Of a DNA stretch of 64,000 nt, positions 14,370 to 23,328 are shown piece by piece. The stretch comes from CAG-177 sp003514385 (GTDB lineage: Bacteria; Bacillota; Clostridia; Oscillospirales; Acutalibacteraceae): contig JBPPLN010000001.1 of assembly GCA_051920445.1 (NCBI GenBank), positions 1,178,001 through 1,242,000 of the forward strand, written 5' to 3'. Position numbers and translations under genes: made by a program. The stretch's first letter is position 1; each line of letters opens with the position of its first letter. The notes below the pieces were generated by a model. It saw only the letters and a list, made by a program, of their open reading frames with translations, ran no database searches and was not told where the DNA came from.

Positions 14370-15533
14370 TTATTTTACTTTGTTCTTCCCAGTTATCCTG
14401 AACGTAAGCTCAATCATAGTTATCATCAGAACGAAGAAAAAGATGAGATAGAATGGCATTATCTTAAAGCTTACAGCATTGCCGAGCAGCCCGAACAGCG
14501 GGGGAACGAAGGTCGAGCCGACATAGGCGCTCGCCATCTGTATTCCGATTATAGCGCCCGAGTTTTCCGCCCCGAAGTTGTTCGGAGTGGAGTGTATTAT
14601 GCACGGATATATCGGCGCGCAGCCGAGCCCGATTATGACAAAAGCCGCGGCGGCGAGGAAATAAGAATTCATCGGCACGAACAGGCAGCATATGCCGCAA
14701 AGGAGAATCGCCGTTCCCGTTATTATCATTTTGCGGTCGCCGAGCTTATCCGTGATAAAGCCGCTTATAAACCGCCCGACTGTGATGCCTATATAAAACA
14801 GCGATGCGAATGTTGCCGCGCGCTCTGCGGATATGCCCTTTACTTCAACGAAATATGTGCTCGCCCACTGCATGGCGGTCGTTTCTGCTGCGCAGTAGGC
14901 AAAAAAGCCTGTGAGCAGAAACGGCACTCCCTTTATTTTCAGTGCGCCGACGAGTCCGACGCTCTTTTTCTCCGTCTCTTCAGTCGCCTTGTTGACCTTC
15001 CACACGGGCAGGGTCACGAGCAGGAGAATCGCTATCACGAGCTGCAGCGCGCCGACTATGCGGCAGCCGCTGTTCCAGGTCTTGTTTGTCAGCGCATAGC
15101 CCATGATAAACGGGCTGACTATCGTCCCGACGCCCCAGAAGCTGTGCAGCCAACTCATGTGCTTGGCTTTGTAGTGCAGGGCGACGTAGTTATTGAGCGC
15201 CGCGTCTATCGCGCCCGCGCCGAGACCGTAGGGCACAGCAAAAACAAGGAGCAGACAAAACCTGTTCGAAAAAGAGAAGCCGAACAGCGCAATAACGGTC
15301 AGAAATACGCTGAGCACCGTGACTATCCGCGTCCCGAGCCTTCTGTTCATCCTGTCGGACATCAGACTCGAAGCTATCGTTCCGCCGGATATGACCATGG
15401 AGATGATGCCCATATATGATATCGGCACACCGAGCTCGAGGTGCATGACGGGCCAGCCCGAGCCGAGAAGCGAATCGGGCAGTCCGAGGCTGATAAAGGC
15501 AAGATAGATAAGCGCGAGCAAAAACGAATACAT
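14370..15533 (-). CDS. Major facilitator superfamily transporter
   Basis: A 387-residue permease with twelve hydrophobic helices. Start ATG 15533 follows AAGGAG by six bases; the open frame runs further upstream without a signal. Helix 1 is YSFLLALIYLAFISLGLPDSLLGSGWP, typical of FucP/YfkF-like sugar-type MFS carriers in Firmicutes, and the loop between helices 2 and 3 has SDRMNRRLGTR. The central loop is lysine/glutamate-rich. Similar to genes annotated as sugar or drug MFS carriers; the substrate cannot be read from sequence. It stands alone between tRNA-fMet and the TauE gene. Confidence 0.9.
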   Translation of the reverse strand: MYSFLLALIYLAFISLGLPDSLLGSGWPVMHLELGVPISYMGIISMVISGGTIASSLMSDRMNRRLGTRIVTVLSVFLTVIALFGFSFSNRFCLLLVFAVPYGLGAGAIDAALNNYVALHYKAKHMSWLHSFWGVGTIVSPFIMGYALTNKTWNSGCRIVGALQLVIAILLLVTLPVWKVNKATEETEKKSVGLVGALKIKGVPFLLTGFFAYCAAETTAMQWASTYFVEVKGISAERAATFASLFYIGITVGRFISGFITDKLGDRKMIITGTAILLCGICCLFVPMNSYFLAAAAFVIIGLGCAPIYPCIIHSTPNNFGAENSGAIIGIQMASAYVGSTFVPPLFGLLGNAVSFKIMPFYLIFFFVLMITMIELTFRITGKNKVK

Positions 15534-15656
15534 TCGGGTTCTCCTTGTCTGCGCGGCGCAGCACCGCATGAAATCATACAACTTATAACATAAATAGATT
15601 TTTCTGTCAATAAGATGTGCGTATGCATTGTTTCACACCGCGAGGGAGATTCTATA

Positions 15657-16433
15657 TTATTTTATCAGCGAGAACACGAACACGACTATTCCGAGCACGA
15701 CGAGGACGACGCCGGTCGCGCGGTTGAGGGTCTTGGGCTGAGCCTTGTTCGCTAACACTGCGGCGATGCGCGCCCAGATGAGCGTGAACACGACACACAA
15801 GATAAGCACAGTCATGTCGGGCATTCCGCCTATCGCAAAATGCGATATCGCGCCGGTGAGCGCGGTAAAAGTCATGATAAACACGCTCGTGCCGACTGCG
15901 GTTTTCAGCTCATAGCCGAGCACTGTGGTGAGAATAAGCAGCATCATCATGCCGCCGCCCGCACCGACGAATCCGCAGATGAGACCGATTATCGTTCCGC
16001 AGATAACGGACTGTATCGCACGCTTTTTCGCCGGGACTTTTTCCATCGCCTCTTTCGTCGTCATGACCGGGCGGACGATGAATTTTATTCCGAGCAGGAA
16101 TGTCATTATGACCGAGAAGCTGCCCATAGTAGCCGACGGGAGCAGACTCGCAAGATAGCTGCCGACGACTGTGAACGCGAGGACGGTCGCCATCATAATG
16201 AGTCCATTTTTTATATCGAGGTTCTTTTTCTTGCCGTATGTATACGCCGAGACGGCGCTCGCGAGCACATCTGAGGCGAGCGCGATGCCGACCGCCATAT
16301 ACGGATCCATTCCGAGGAAAGTTATGAGCATCGGGCTTATGACCGCCGCCGCGCTCATGCCGGCAAAGCCCGTGCCGAGTCCCGCGCCCATTCCGGCGAA
16401 AAATGTTACAAGTACTGTTATAAATATTTTCAT
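15657..16433 (-). CDS. TauE/SafE-family (UPF0721) sulfite/anion permease
   Basis: A 258-residue permease with about eight helices. N-terminal GMGAGLGTGFAGMSAAAVISP and central GLICGFVGAGGGMMMLLILT are the duplicated TauE/SafE glycine-rich motifs. Members export or import sulfite, sulfonates or other small anions. ATG 16433 is preferred (AAAGGG at nine bases); a GTG at 16442 overlaps the MarR stop as GTGA. Co-transcribed with the upstream MarR regulator, which probably controls it. Confidence 0.9.
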   Translation of the reverse strand: MKIFITVLVTFFAGMGAGLGTGFAGMSAAAVISPMLITFLGMDPYMAVGIALASDVLASAVSAYTYGKKKNLDIKNGLIMMATVLAFTVVGSYLASLLPSATMGSFSVIMTFLLGIKFIVRPVMTTKEAMEKVPAKKRAIQSVICGTIIGLICGFVGAGGGMMMLLILTTVLGYELKTAVGTSVFIMTFTALTGAISHFAIGGMPDMTVLILCVVFTLIWARIAAVLANKAQPKTLNRATGVVLVVLGIVVFVFSLIK

Positions 16434-16438
16434 TTCTC

Positions 16439-16867
16439 TCACCCTTTGAGCATCTCATCGAGATTGCGGTCTATAATCCCAACCGTCTCAGTGAAGTTTT
16501 TTTTCATTTCGTCCGTCGTGTTTTCAAACAGCATATCGAAAAACGACTGCTGGAGCTGCCTCCCGCGCTCGACTATCGGCTGAGCCTTTTCGGTCAGCGA
16601 GAGGCGTATTTTTCTCCTGTCGCCCTCTATATTCGTGCGTTCAATATAGCCGTCTTTTGCAAGCTTTTCGACATTGACGGAGACGAGATTCGCCTTTATC
16701 TTTCTGACATTGACTATGTCGCCTGCGGTGCTGTAATCCGGGTTGTTCGCGAGAAACATCAGGATATCAAACGCCGTCTGCGGTATGTTCAGCTCACGGC
16801 AGAGCGGCTTGCAGACCGCGTTATATGCCGCCGTAAGTTTCTTCAGGAAGTCTATTCCCATGTTCAT
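16439..16867 (-). CDS. MarR-family transcriptional regulator
   Basis: A 142-residue winged-helix repressor: NIPQTAFDILMFLANNPDYST, recognition helix region IVNVRKIKANLVSVNVEKL and wing GYIERTNIEGDRRKIRLSLTEKA. Start 16867 is chosen because the predicted transcript begins near 16903, leaving a longer upstream frame untranscribed; the ribosome signal is weak (GAGATGAT). It overlaps or abuts the TauE-type permease gene, so the pair is an autoregulated operon that likely responds to the exported anion. Effector unknown. Confidence 0.9.
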   Translation of the reverse strand: MNMGIDFLKKLTAAYNAVCKPLCRELNIPQTAFDILMFLANNPDYSTAGDIVNVRKIKANLVSVNVEKLAKDGYIERTNIEGDRRKIRLSLTEKAQPIVERGRQLQQSFFDMLFENTTDEMKKNFTETVGIIDRNLDEMLKG

Positions 16868-16878
16868 GCTATCATCTC

Positions 16879-16938
16879 GCTTCAAATTTAGACAGTTCAT
16901 TTTTGAAGCATTATAATCCAATACAGCGCATTTGTCAA
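16879..16938 (-). promoter_or_regulatory. MarR-TauE promoter with candidate operator
   Basis: Minus-strand TTGACA (16933-16938), 17 bases, TATAAT (16910-16915). Just downstream of the -10, GCTTCAAA (16879-16886) and TTTGAAGC (16902-16909) are perfect inverted 8-mers centred on the likely start point, a plausible MarR autorepression operator. Confidence 0.7.
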
Positions 16939-17032
16939 CAGAAATATTCTAAGATTGTCAAGGCTTAAAATGCGAAAGCATATAAAAATCGGTACAGCAA
17001 ATTAGCTTTAAAATATGCCAACATGCCAACAC

Positions 17033-17072
17033 AAAAGCAAAAACCTGCTCAACGAAAAAGTTGAGCAGGTTT
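17033..17072 (-). terminator. Terminator of the D,D-carboxypeptidase gene
   Basis: AAACCTGCTCAAC (17041-17053) and GTTGAGCAGGTTT (17060-17072); on the minus strand the stem is followed by TTTTTGCTTTTG. Confidence 0.85.
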
Positions 17073-17103
17073 CATTGCTTTATAATCACTCGCAAAAGCG
17101 GAA

Positions 17104-18516
17104 TTATTTCTTCTTTCTTCCCTTTTTCTCAGTATATTCATTGCCCTTGACTCCGGGATTGACGAGCTTGAGCTTGCGCCTCTGGCGGCGCTTGTAATTT
17201 TCGTAGACAAACAGCGCAATATAACCGACAACGAGAATGGCGACTATAGATGCGATAATTTTAAATATAGTGCTCGAAGCGACTTTCTTTATCGTTGCGC
17301 CTATGAACAGCAGAACATTTCTCGACACATCCTCGGACGCGACGAGCTTTATCCTCGCTATCTCCTCGCCGGCATAGAGCACGCGAGCCTCGCATATCTC
17401 CTGACCCTTTTTGACCGGCGCGTCAACACTTTTCGGCACGGTCTCGGGCACGGGCTCGATAAGCACGCTTCCGGCGTCAGCCCCTGTCGGGACGAGAGCC
17501 AGCACTTCTTCGCCGGGGACGAGCGAAATATGATCGGTTCTGAATGAAAGTTTGAGCGGAACTTCGGTTATTATCTGAGTCGGGCTCGCTATCGACTTTA
17601 ATTCGATGTGGTTGAACACCCAGTTGAACATCCTGCGGCAGTCGACAAACGCGCAGTTTTCGAGCGGCTCATCGTCGTCGATATTCTGCATCGGCGCGTT
17701 CATTATCACGCACAGATAGTTGTAGCCGTTGCCGGTGCCCTTTGATATGACGCAGCGTCCGGCGTTGTCGGTCGAGCCGGTCTTGATACCCACGGCGTAG
17801 GGCGAATAATAGTCGGCATATGCCTTGTTCATGAGATTATTCGTGTTGCGCAGGGTGCGCTCCTCGCTCTTGTTTGTGGCGGGGACTTTATATATTGTAG
17901 TCGAAGTTATCTCCGAGAAATAAGGCAGGGTCAGCGCGTGCTTTGTTATCGTCATCAGGTCGCGCGCGGTGGTGTAGTGGTTCGGGTCGTCGAGTCCGTG
18001 GACATTCGCAAAGTGCGTATTCTTGCAGCCGAGAGCCGCCGCCTTGTCGTTCATCATCTTGACAAAGCCCTCGATAGAGCCGCCGACGTGCATCGCAAGG
18101 ACATTCGCCGCGTCGTTGCCGCTTCGCACAAGCAGGCAGTAGAGCAGATTCTTTATGCTCATTTTCTCGCCCGGCTCAAGCCCGACTATCGAGCTTCCTG
18201 TGCCGTCGAGCAGGTGGATAGCCTCGTAGCTCGCCTCGACTTCTTCATCGAGATCCTTGCAGTTTTCGAGCACGACGGTGGCGGTCATTATTTTAGTCAA
18301 CGATGCGGGAGCCGCCTGCTTGTCCGCATTCTTTTCGAAAATAACCGTGTCATTGTCGAGGTTGACGAGCAGATAAATCTGGGCATAAATAGGATTATCT
18401 CCGCTATCTGTCAAACTTTTCTCGTATACCGCGTTATAATTAGCGTAGGCAGGCATGGTGCAGAGCACCGACGCGATAAGAATAAAACAAAATAAAATTT
18501 TTATGAGTTTTTTCAT
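17104..18516 (-). CDS. D-alanyl-D-alanine carboxypeptidase (penicillin-binding protein 5 type)
   Basis: A 470-residue exported peptidoglycan enzyme that trims the terminal D-Ala of muropeptides. An N-terminal signal (KKLIKILFCFILIASVLC) precedes the serine peptidase domain with S-x-x-K in ASLTKIMTA, S-G-N in VRSGNDAANVL and K-T-G in GIKTGSTDNAGR. A beta-rich C-terminal domain follows. Unlike classical PBP5 with an amphipathic anchor, it ends in a true transmembrane helix (IFKIIASIVAILVVGYIALFV) and an Arg/Lys-rich cytoplasmic tail. Monocistronic. Confidence 0.95.
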   Translation of the reverse strand: MKKLIKILFCFILIASVLCTMPAYANYNAVYEKSLTDSGDNPIYAQIYLLVNLDNDTVIFEKNADKQAAPASLTKIMTATVVLENCKDLDEEVEASYEAIHLLDGTGSSIVGLEPGEKMSIKNLLYCLLVRSGNDAANVLAMHVGGSIEGFVKMMNDKAAALGCKNTHFANVHGLDDPNHYTTARDLMTITKHALTLPYFSEITSTTIYKVPATNKSEERTLRNTNNLMNKAYADYYSPYAVGIKTGSTDNAGRCVISKGTGNGYNYLCVIMNAPMQNIDDDEPLENCAFVDCRRMFNWVFNHIELKSIASPTQIITEVPLKLSFRTDHISLVPGEEVLALVPTGADAGSVLIEPVPETVPKSVDAPVKKGQEICEARVLYAGEEIARIKLVASEDVSRNVLLFIGATIKKVASSTIFKIIASIVAILVVGYIALFVYENYKRRQRRKLKLVNPGVKGNEYTEKKGRKKK

Positions 18517-18655
18517 AGACAGTCACCGCCGAATGTTGTATTATATATATAAACGATAGAAGACAACTTTGTCCTGACACTAATTGATTATACCAGTTTC
18601 AGGCTGTAAAATAAAGTAATAAAACGGATTTTGTTTATCAGGGGGATTAAAAATC

Positions 18656-19348
18656 ATGCTTTATGTTACGGGAGACACCCACGGAGATTACGAGCGATTC
18701 ACATCTTCCGCGCTCAAAAAACTGAAAAAGGGCGATACGCTCTTCATCTGCGGCGATTTCGGATTCATCTGGGACGGCTCGAAGAATGAAGAGAAGCTGC
18801 TCAAAAAGATAGGCAAGCTCAAATACAATGTATGCTTTATCGACGGCACGCACGAGAATTTCGAAAGACTCAGAAGCTACGAGGTCTCGGAGTTCAAGGG
18901 CGGAAAAGTCCATCACATCACCGGCAACCTCTATCATCTCATGCGCGGTCAGACTTACGACTTCGACGGCGTGAGCGTCTTTGCAATGGGCGGCGGCGAG
19001 AGCCCGGATATTGATATCCGCTCCGATCTCAACTCCTGGTCGGGCGACGAGATACCCACCGAAGCGGAGCTGACCGAGGGCGCACAGAATCTAAAGAGGC
19101 TCGGCAACAAAGTTGATATTATCATCACCCACGAGCCGCCGATGAAAATAAAAGGCTTCCTCAGGCTCAAGGACAAGGAGCCCGTGCGCGTGACGGGACT
19201 CAATACATATTTCGAGGAACTCGGCGCGGCATGCGAATACAAGCACTGGTTCTTCGGCTCGATGCATATCGACAAGTTCATCTCCTCGTCCCACATCGCA
19301 GTGTTCCAGCATATAATCAACGCAGAGACCTGCGAGATTGCAAAATAA
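18656..19348 (+). CDS. Calcineurin-like metallophosphoesterase
   Basis: A 230-residue cytoplasmic phosphoesterase. Metal-binding motifs appear in order: GDTHGDYERF, CGDFGFIWDG, DGTHENFERL and ITHEPP; the last histidines lie near FFGSMHIDKF. It lacks a signal peptide. This compact family is widespread in Clostridia with unassigned substrates (phosphodiester, serine/threonine phosphatase or nucleotide). RBS GGGGGATT. Alone, followed by its own terminator. Confidence 0.9.
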   Translation: MLYVTGDTHGDYERFTSSALKKLKKGDTLFICGDFGFIWDGSKNEEKLLKKIGKLKYNVCFIDGTHENFERLRSYEVSEFKGGKVHHITGNLYHLMRGQTYDFDGVSVFAMGGGESPDIDIRSDLNSWSGDEIPTEAELTEGAQNLKRLGNKVDIIITHEPPMKIKGFLRLKDKEPVRVTGLNTYFEELGAACEYKHWFFGSMHIDKFISSSHIAVFQHIINAETCEIAK

Positions 19349-19365
19349 TTATAATACAGTCACAC

Positions 19366-19401
19366 AGCGGCTCTCGGATTCATTTCTGAGAGCTGTTTTT
19401 A
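19366..19401 (+). terminator. Terminator after the metallophosphoesterase gene
   Basis: GCTCTC near 19370 pairs with GAGAGC near 19390, followed by TGTTTTTATG. Confidence 0.7.
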
Positions 19402-19515
19402 TGCTTTTTGACATCATTTTTACTTTTCCAGATGCAAATAATCTAAAACAGCAACAAAATTACAAAAAATATGATATTATATAGGCGGAAAGAAAAATTT
19501 CACAGGAGGTGTTTT

Positions 19516-20673
19516 ATGAACATCAAAAGACTTTTAGCCGTCATTCTCGCAGTTCTGGCGCTCTTGTCATTTGTTGGATGCAATGTAAAAAAAGACACGG
19601 GCAAAGAGCCTCTCAACGCCGCAGGAGGGAAAGCAGACGAAGCCATGTCGGAAAATCAGCCCGAAAGCACCGACGCGCAGGCAAGCGACACGGCAAGCGA
19701 AGCCGCCGGCAATGAAGCCTCTTCGTCCGGCACCGCCGAAACTGCAAAAGAAACGCAGAAGCCGACCGCCGCGGCGACTGCAAGGCCGAACAAGCCCGAC
19801 GTAAAGAAGTCAAAATATTTCCTCGGCACCGACCTTGACGGATGGTACAACTGGGCGCTTGCCGGAAAAGGTTATAATGAAGGCGCAAATTATATCAAGG
19901 TCTGGACAGAGGAATTTGATTCTCACGACAACCTTGTAAAGCGCGTATCATACAAAACTCTTGACGGAGAAAGCATTCCCTCCATTACAACGACATACGA
20001 ATATACCTATAACAGCAACGGCACCGTAAAAGAGATCCGCACCGACGGCGGCAACGGCTACATATACAGCTATGAATACGACTCTGCGAAGAGGATCACC
20101 AAAATCTCCGTTGTTGAGCCTATATCCGGCGACACTATGAACTCGTACAAGTTCACATATAACAAAAGCGGAAAGCTCATCGGAGTTGACAGCGGCAGGG
20201 TTGCCGGCATGGACGGCACCGAATACAAAATCACCGTTTCGTATGACGGCAGCGGAAGAGTCTCAAAGAAAGAGAAAGTTTATTCCGGCGGTCTTGTAAA
20301 ATCGTACAAATACGAATACAACAGCCGTAACGACATCTCCCGCAAGACCGGGGAAGTCAAGCAGTCGGATGACTATTTGAAGAATGTGACCGACTACAAA
20401 TATGACGAAAACGGCGCGCTTATAAAGCTGACGGTGAAAAGCTCGGACGGCTCTTCGCAGGAATCCGTATACACCAACGACAAATACGGAAATCCCGTCA
20501 ACATAAAGGTCACAAAAACCGCAAACGGCAAAACCGTAAGCTCGCATACTTATCCCTATACATATAAGTACGAATCCAATCGGATAACCGTGACCGAGCA
20601 CGACGGCAGCAAAAAGATATACGAGTATCATAAGAATCAGAGCATTATGCTGGACGATTCGCGCATATTCTGA
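19516..20673 (+). CDS. Lipoprotein with RHS/YD-like repeats
   Basis: A 385-residue secreted lipoprotein. Start ATG 19516 follows AGGAGG; lipobox LLSFVGC with the lipidated Cys near residue 21. A Ser/Ala/Thr/Glu-rich linker (to about residue 95) leads to a series of YD-type beta-hairpin repeats (YEYTYNSNGTVKEI, YSYEYDSAKRITKI, YKFTYNKSGKLIGV, YKYEYNSRNDISRK, YKYDENGALIKL), like RHS/wall-associated proteins. Such repeats bind carbohydrate or form shells; here only about five, so an RHS toxin shell is unlikely. Its promoter, leader and signal sequence resemble those of the next gene. Confidence 0.8.
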   Translation: MNIKRLLAVILAVLALLSFVGCNVKKDTGKEPLNAAGGKADEAMSENQPESTDAQASDTASEAAGNEASSSGTAETAKETQKPTAAATARPNKPDVKKSKYFLGTDLDGWYNWALAGKGYNEGANYIKVWTEEFDSHDNLVKRVSYKTLDGESIPSITTTYEYTYNSNGTVKEIRTDGGNGYIYSYEYDSAKRITKISVVEPISGDTMNSYKFTYNKSGKLIGVDSGRVAGMDGTEYKITVSYDGSGRVSKKEKVYSGGLVKSYKYEYNSRNDISRKTGEVKQSDDYLKNVTDYKYDENGALIKLTVKSSDGSSQESVYTNDKYGNPVNIKVTKTANGKTVSSHTYPYTYKYESNRITVTEHDGSKKIYEYHKNQSIMLDDSRIF

Positions 20674-20689
20674 TATTTTACAAAACAGA

Positions 20690-20717
20690 GATCCCGGCTT
20701 CGTGCCGGGATTTTTTC
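20690..20717 (+). terminator. Terminator between the two lipoprotein genes
   Basis: ATCCCGGC (20691-20698) and GCCGGGAT (20704-20711), then TTTTTT. Confidence 0.9.
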
Positions 20718-20807
20718 ACTTTGCGAATCGAAAAATCAAAATCCGCACATTTTTTATAAAAAGTGTGCTATTATATAGACGAGAAAAACTTTCAGGGGAG
20801 GTATTCC

Positions 20808-21899
20808 ATGAAACTCAAGAGAATTTTTGCAGCCGTTCTGGCGGCGGCGATGCTGCTGTCGTTTGCGGGATGCGCGAACAAGGACACTCAGGGCGACTCT
20901 TCCGAGCCTGCGGGAGAGCAGACGACCGAGGAGCGAACCACCGAGCCTCAGACGAATGAGGACGGCAGTCTCGTCAAGCCGAAAAACGCCGTCTCGGTCT
21001 CCGACGATGTGAAGATCAAGACCTACAGCGGCACTTCGCTCATTGAAATCGGCAACCGCGTCATGGAGCCCTACGGCAACGCGTATAAAAACATGAAAGC
21101 CTATGCCGACGCGCTCAACCGCCTCAAGGCGGAGATGCCGAACACCAAAGCCTACTGCCTCATGGCGCCGACCGCCATTGAATTCTACGCCCCGAGCAAA
21201 TATAACACCGGCGTGTCGAAGTCGCAGTACGAGGGCATGTGCTACATCTACGAGCAGTTAAAGGACATAACGCCCGTCAACGCCTATGCCGAGATGGCGG
21301 CACACACTGACGAATATCTCTATTTCAGAAGCGACCACCACTGGACCACCCTCGGCGCGTACTATGCCTATCGTACATTCGCCAAGGTTGCAGGGTTCAC
21401 GCCCGTTGACAAAAATACTCTCCGGACCGGCAAACTCTCGCCGTTCCTCGGGCTTTTCTACAAAGACACGAAGAGCACCGCACTCTCGAACGACCCCGAC
21501 TATGTCGAATATTTCATTCCGCCCGTCAACACAACGGCTATAGCCTCGGACACCGACGCCGCGATGAGCAACAGCTACAGCATTAAAGTCATCAACACCG
21601 AAACTACTTCGTCGAACAAATACTTAGCCTTTGTCGGCGGCGACCACGGCGTTGTCAAGATAACGACCGACGCACAGAGCGACAAGAGCATTGTTGTTAT
21701 CAAAGAGAGCTACGCGAACGCATTTGTGCCGTGGCTCTGCGCGAATTATAAAACAATATATGTCCTCGATCCGCGCCAGCTGACCGTCAAGCTCGCCGAT
21801 TTTGTCAAGACGAACTCGATAGACGAGGTCCTGTTCCTCAACTATATGTTCATTCCCAGCAACCCGAAGTTCATGAATGCGCTGGAAAATATGGCGTAA
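20808..21899 (+). CDS. DHHW-family SGNH-like lipoprotein
   Basis: A 363-residue lipoprotein. Start ATG 20808 behind GGGGAGG; lipobox LLSFAGC. After an acidic linker the domain carries YFRSDHHWTTLGAYYAYRTF, the D-H-H-W signature of the DHHW/AlgX-like SGNH hydrolase fold, and a late VKESYANAFVPWL block. Family members are linked to O-acetylation or deacetylation of exopolysaccharides; the role here is inferred. It may modify cell-surface glycans. Neighbour on the left is a lipoprotein with a homologous leader, but each gene has its own terminator. Confidence 0.85.
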   Translation: MKLKRIFAAVLAAAMLLSFAGCANKDTQGDSSEPAGEQTTEERTTEPQTNEDGSLVKPKNAVSVSDDVKIKTYSGTSLIEIGNRVMEPYGNAYKNMKAYADALNRLKAEMPNTKAYCLMAPTAIEFYAPSKYNTGVSKSQYEGMCYIYEQLKDITPVNAYAEMAAHTDEYLYFRSDHHWTTLGAYYAYRTFAKVAGFTPVDKNTLRTGKLSPFLGLFYKDTKSTALSNDPDYVEYFIPPVNTTAIASDTDAAMSNSYSIKVINTETTSSNKYLAFVGGDHGVVKITTDAQSDKSIVVIKESYANAFVPWLCANYKTIYVLDPRQLTVKLADFVKTNSIDEVLFLNYMFIPSNPKFMNALENMA

Positions 21900-21918
21900 G
21901 CGGCAAAAAGCTTTTAAA

Positions 21919-21969
21919 AAAGGTCATAGTTCACGGATTAAAACGCGGATTATGACCTTTGTTTTTTTT
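21919..21969 (+). terminator. Terminator of the DHHW lipoprotein gene
   Basis: AAAGGTCATA (21919-21928) and TATGACCTTT (21951-21960), then GTTTTTTTT. Confidence 0.85.
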
Positions 21970-22048
21970 ATGTACACAGTCTTTATATAAAAAGCTTGAA
22001 CGGCATTTGCGGTTATGCTATAATCTTGAAAAAAGCAGGAGGAAGTTT

Positions 22049-23023
22049 ATGAACAGCAGAAAAACAGCGGGCGCCGTCCTCGGAACGCTCGGCGGGCTGA
22101 CCGCTCTGACTGCGGCTTCGGCGGAGATATTCTATAACTTCGCGATAAACACGAAATCGCCCATACATATGAGCAAGCTCAACAACCTCGTTCAGAAGGC
22201 GACAAACACGAGCGCCGATGAAGAAGAAGCGAGCGCAAAATACAGCGGCATGACCGGGACACCCGAAATGAAAAAGTGGTACGCCGACGAGGGCGAGGAT
22301 GTCTATATAATTTCCGACTCTCTGCGCCTGCACGGCAAGAGATTCAAAAATTCCGGCTCTGACTACGCACTCATCTGCCACGGATATACGAGCAAAGCGA
22401 AGCACATGGCGGGGTTCGTCAAAAAATTCTATGAGCTCGGCTTCAATGTTCTCGCGGTCGATGCGCGCGCCCACGGCGACAGCGAGGGCGCAAAAATCGG
22501 CATGGGCTGGCCCGAGCGCAGGGACATAGCCGGGTGGATAAAGCTCATTCTCTCATGGGATCCCGACGCGCGGATAATCCTGCACGGCGTGTCCATGGGC
22601 GCGGCGACGGTGCTCATGGCATCGGGCGAGACACTGCCCGAAAATGTCAAGGCCGTTATCGCGGACTGCGGCTACACCTCGGAGTGGGATGAGTTCATCT
22701 GGGAAGCGGAAACGCTGCACATCCCGTGGTTCCCGGTGCTCAACGCCGCGTCATTGCTTTCAAAGCTTCGCGACGGCTATGATTTCAAGCAGGCGAGCGC
22801 GCTTGACCAGGTCAAAAAGAGCCGTATACCGACGCTGTTTATACATGGCTCGGAGGATGAGCTCGTGCCTTATAAAATGCTCGGCGAGCTGTTCTCGGCG
22901 GCGGCGTGCGAAAAAGAAGAACTGACCGTTGAGGGTGCGGGACATGCGCTCTCGTCATCGGTTGACCCGGAAATATATTGGAGCACGGTTGAAAGATTCA
23001 TAGAAAAATATATCGGCAGCTAA
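22049..23023 (+). CDS. Alpha/beta hydrolase, membrane-associated
   Basis: A 324-residue hydrolase. Start ATG 22049 follows AGGAGGAAG. A hydrophobic N-terminus (AGAVLGTLGGLTALTAASAEIF) acts as signal or anchor. The core has the oxyanion region ICHGYTSKAKHM, the nucleophile elbow GVSMGAATVL, an acid in HGSEDELVPY and the catalytic His in GAGHALSSS, so the Ser-Asp-His triad is complete. This BAAT/serine-aminopeptidase-like type is common in Firmicutes and usually unassigned; an extracellular esterase is likely. Confidence 0.92.
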   Translation: MNSRKTAGAVLGTLGGLTALTAASAEIFYNFAINTKSPIHMSKLNNLVQKATNTSADEEEASAKYSGMTGTPEMKKWYADEGEDVYIISDSLRLHGKRFKNSGSDYALICHGYTSKAKHMAGFVKKFYELGFNVLAVDARAHGDSEGAKIGMGWPERRDIAGWIKLILSWDPDARIILHGVSMGAATVLMASGETLPENVKAVIADCGYTSEWDEFIWEAETLHIPWFPVLNAASLLSKLRDGYDFKQASALDQVKKSRIPTLFIHGSEDELVPYKMLGELFSAAACEKEELTVEGAGHALSSSVDPEIYWSTVERFIEKYIGS

Positions 23024-23024
23024 A

Positions 23025-23057
23025 GCTCTAACCGCCGTCGCGGACGGTGGTTAGAGC
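23025..23057 (+). terminator. Terminator hairpin, first copy, at the hydrolase 3' end
   Basis: GCTCTAACCGCCGTC (23025-23039) and GACGGTGGTTAGAGC (23043-23057). No T-run follows, because the repeat element begins here; a copy with a T-run is at 23289-23317. Confidence 0.8.
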
Positions 23058-23288
23058 GTGTCGATAAACCTATTTTTGGTGGTTTCGCAAAAATCAAAGC
23101 CTCCCTTGTGTAAAGGGAGGTGGCGCGAAGCGCCGGAGGGATTGTTCTGAATAAGGGAAAAATTTTCAAAATGCTGAGTATTTTGAACTTTCATTACAAC
23201 AACCCCTCAGTCACGGCTTAGCCGTGACAGCTCCCCTTACACAGGGGAGCCTTGAGTCCGTGCAATGACAGACTTTTTCGACAGACTG
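23058..23288 (-). repeat. Palindromic mobile-looking element, copy 2
   Basis: A 231-bp element in opposite orientation to the copy at 8319-8555. Read on the minus strand it opens with CAGTCTGTCGAAAAAGTCTG, then the hairpins GGCTCCCC/GGGGAGC and GTCACGG/CCGTGAC, AT-rich centre, and the inverted second half CCTCCCTTTACACAAGGGAGG, closing with GGTTTATCGACAC. It is better preserved than copy 1. The two halves are imperfect inverted repeats of about 50 bases. Confidence 0.8.
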
Positions 23289-23317
23289 TAACCACCGTCG
23301 CGGACGGTGGTTATTTT
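23289..23317 (+). terminator. Terminator hairpin, second copy
   Basis: TAACCACCGTC (23289-23299) and GACGGTGGTTA (23303-23313), then TTTTAT. Matches the core of 23025-23057 with one difference. Confidence 0.85.
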
Positions 23318-23328
23318 ATCGCACAAAA

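Noticed and set aside
14295..15419. Plus-strand frame opposite the MFS transporter
   Set aside because: Arg/Glu/Tyr-rich shadow of transmembrane codons.
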